From NCBI GenBank assembly GCA_024762755.1, contig JANTGX010000178.1, positions 1 to 5,243 on the forward strand: a DNA stretch of 5,243 bases. The letters run 5' to 3'. The position numbers were made by a program, and so were the translations under genes. Positions 5,110-5,243 of this stretch are shown here, in pieces (within the stretch, counting starts at the first letter, position 1; every line of letters begins with the position of its first letter). Below the pieces are notes generated by a model. The model was given only the letters and a program-made list of their open reading frames with translations, did no database searches and was not told the DNA's origin. The stretch comes from Gammaproteobacteria bacterium. GTDB taxonomy: Bacteria > Pseudomonadota > Gammaproteobacteria > SZUA-152.

Positions 5110-5243
5110 ATGAAGATCGACGAGGGCAACAATCGCCGTTGGACAAGGGTGCTGCGGGCCGGGCTCGTGGCGGCGTCGGCAGCCCTGGCGGCGTGTACGC
5201 CTGAAATAAGAAGCCTCGATATCTACACCCTGGAGGAGGGCGT
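5110..5243 (+). CDS. Lipoprotein, N-terminal 44 residues (3' end outside window)
   Basis: An ATG at 5110 is preceded by GGGAGG (5098-5103) with a 6-nt spacer, one of the best ribosome binding sites in the window, and the frame stays open to the edge. The N-region is long and charged (MKIDEGNNRRWTRVLR), followed by a hydrophobic stretch (17-28) and the lipobox LAAC with the lipidated cysteine at C29. This is the standard signal for lipoprotein maturation by Lgt and LspA. The residue after the cysteine is Thr rather than Asp, so by the Lol +2 rule the protein would go to the outer membrane. Only 16 mature residues are visible (CTPEIRSLDIYTLEEG), too few to name a family. It lies 183 bp downstream of the BTAD regulator on the same strand, with its own likely operator region, so it is a candidate target of that regulator. 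Confidence 0.8.
   Translation, partial: MKIDEGNNRRWTRVLRAGLVAASAALAACTPEIRSLDIYTLEEG

Overview
The window looks like chromosomal DNA from a GC-rich gammaproteobacterium, possibly of the purple-sulfur or sulfur-oxidising (Chromatiales-like) kind. This is inferred from strong GC bias at third codon positions, a canonical proteobacterial EVE-domain protein and a dihaem cytochrome c4-type protein. I see no rRNA, tRNA, CRISPR array, insertion sequence or prophage gene, and I cannot name the species.

Layout. (1) 1-612, minus strand: the N-terminal 204 codons of an exported protein of unknown function, running off the left edge. It has a good Shine-Dalgarno and, about 180 bp upstream, a near-consensus sigma70-type promoter. 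(2) 613-1051: a divergent intergenic region with that promoter, a weaker plus-strand promoter candidate and a nested palindrome just before the next gene. (3) 1052-1504, plus: a 150-aa EVE-domain protein. (4) 1614-2264, plus: a 216-aa periplasmic dihaem cytochrome c4-like protein, 109 bp downstream and possibly co-transcribed. (5) 2265-2766: about 500 bp with no convincing gene but with short direct and inverted repeats. (6) 2767-4926, plus: a 719-aa regulator with a long helical, TPR-like N-terminal half followed by a C-terminal winged helix and bacterial transcriptional activator domain (BTAD), the DNA-binding pair of SARP-type activators. (7) 4927-5109: an intergenic region with two sets of short direct repeats. 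(8) 5110 to the right edge, plus: the start of a lipoprotein gene with an excellent ribosome binding site.

How the parts may work together. The left half is redox and housekeeping in character: an exported protein, a putative modified-base reader and an electron carrier. The right half is a candidate regulatory unit, a SARP-like activator followed by a lipoprotein gene. The 183-bp gap between them holds an exact heptamer repeated at 11 bp, the geometry known for SARP operators. That the activator controls the lipoprotein gene (and whatever follows it outside the window) is the most testable new idea here, but it is inference. Nothing in the window identifies the signal sensed by the regulator or the function of the lipoprotein.
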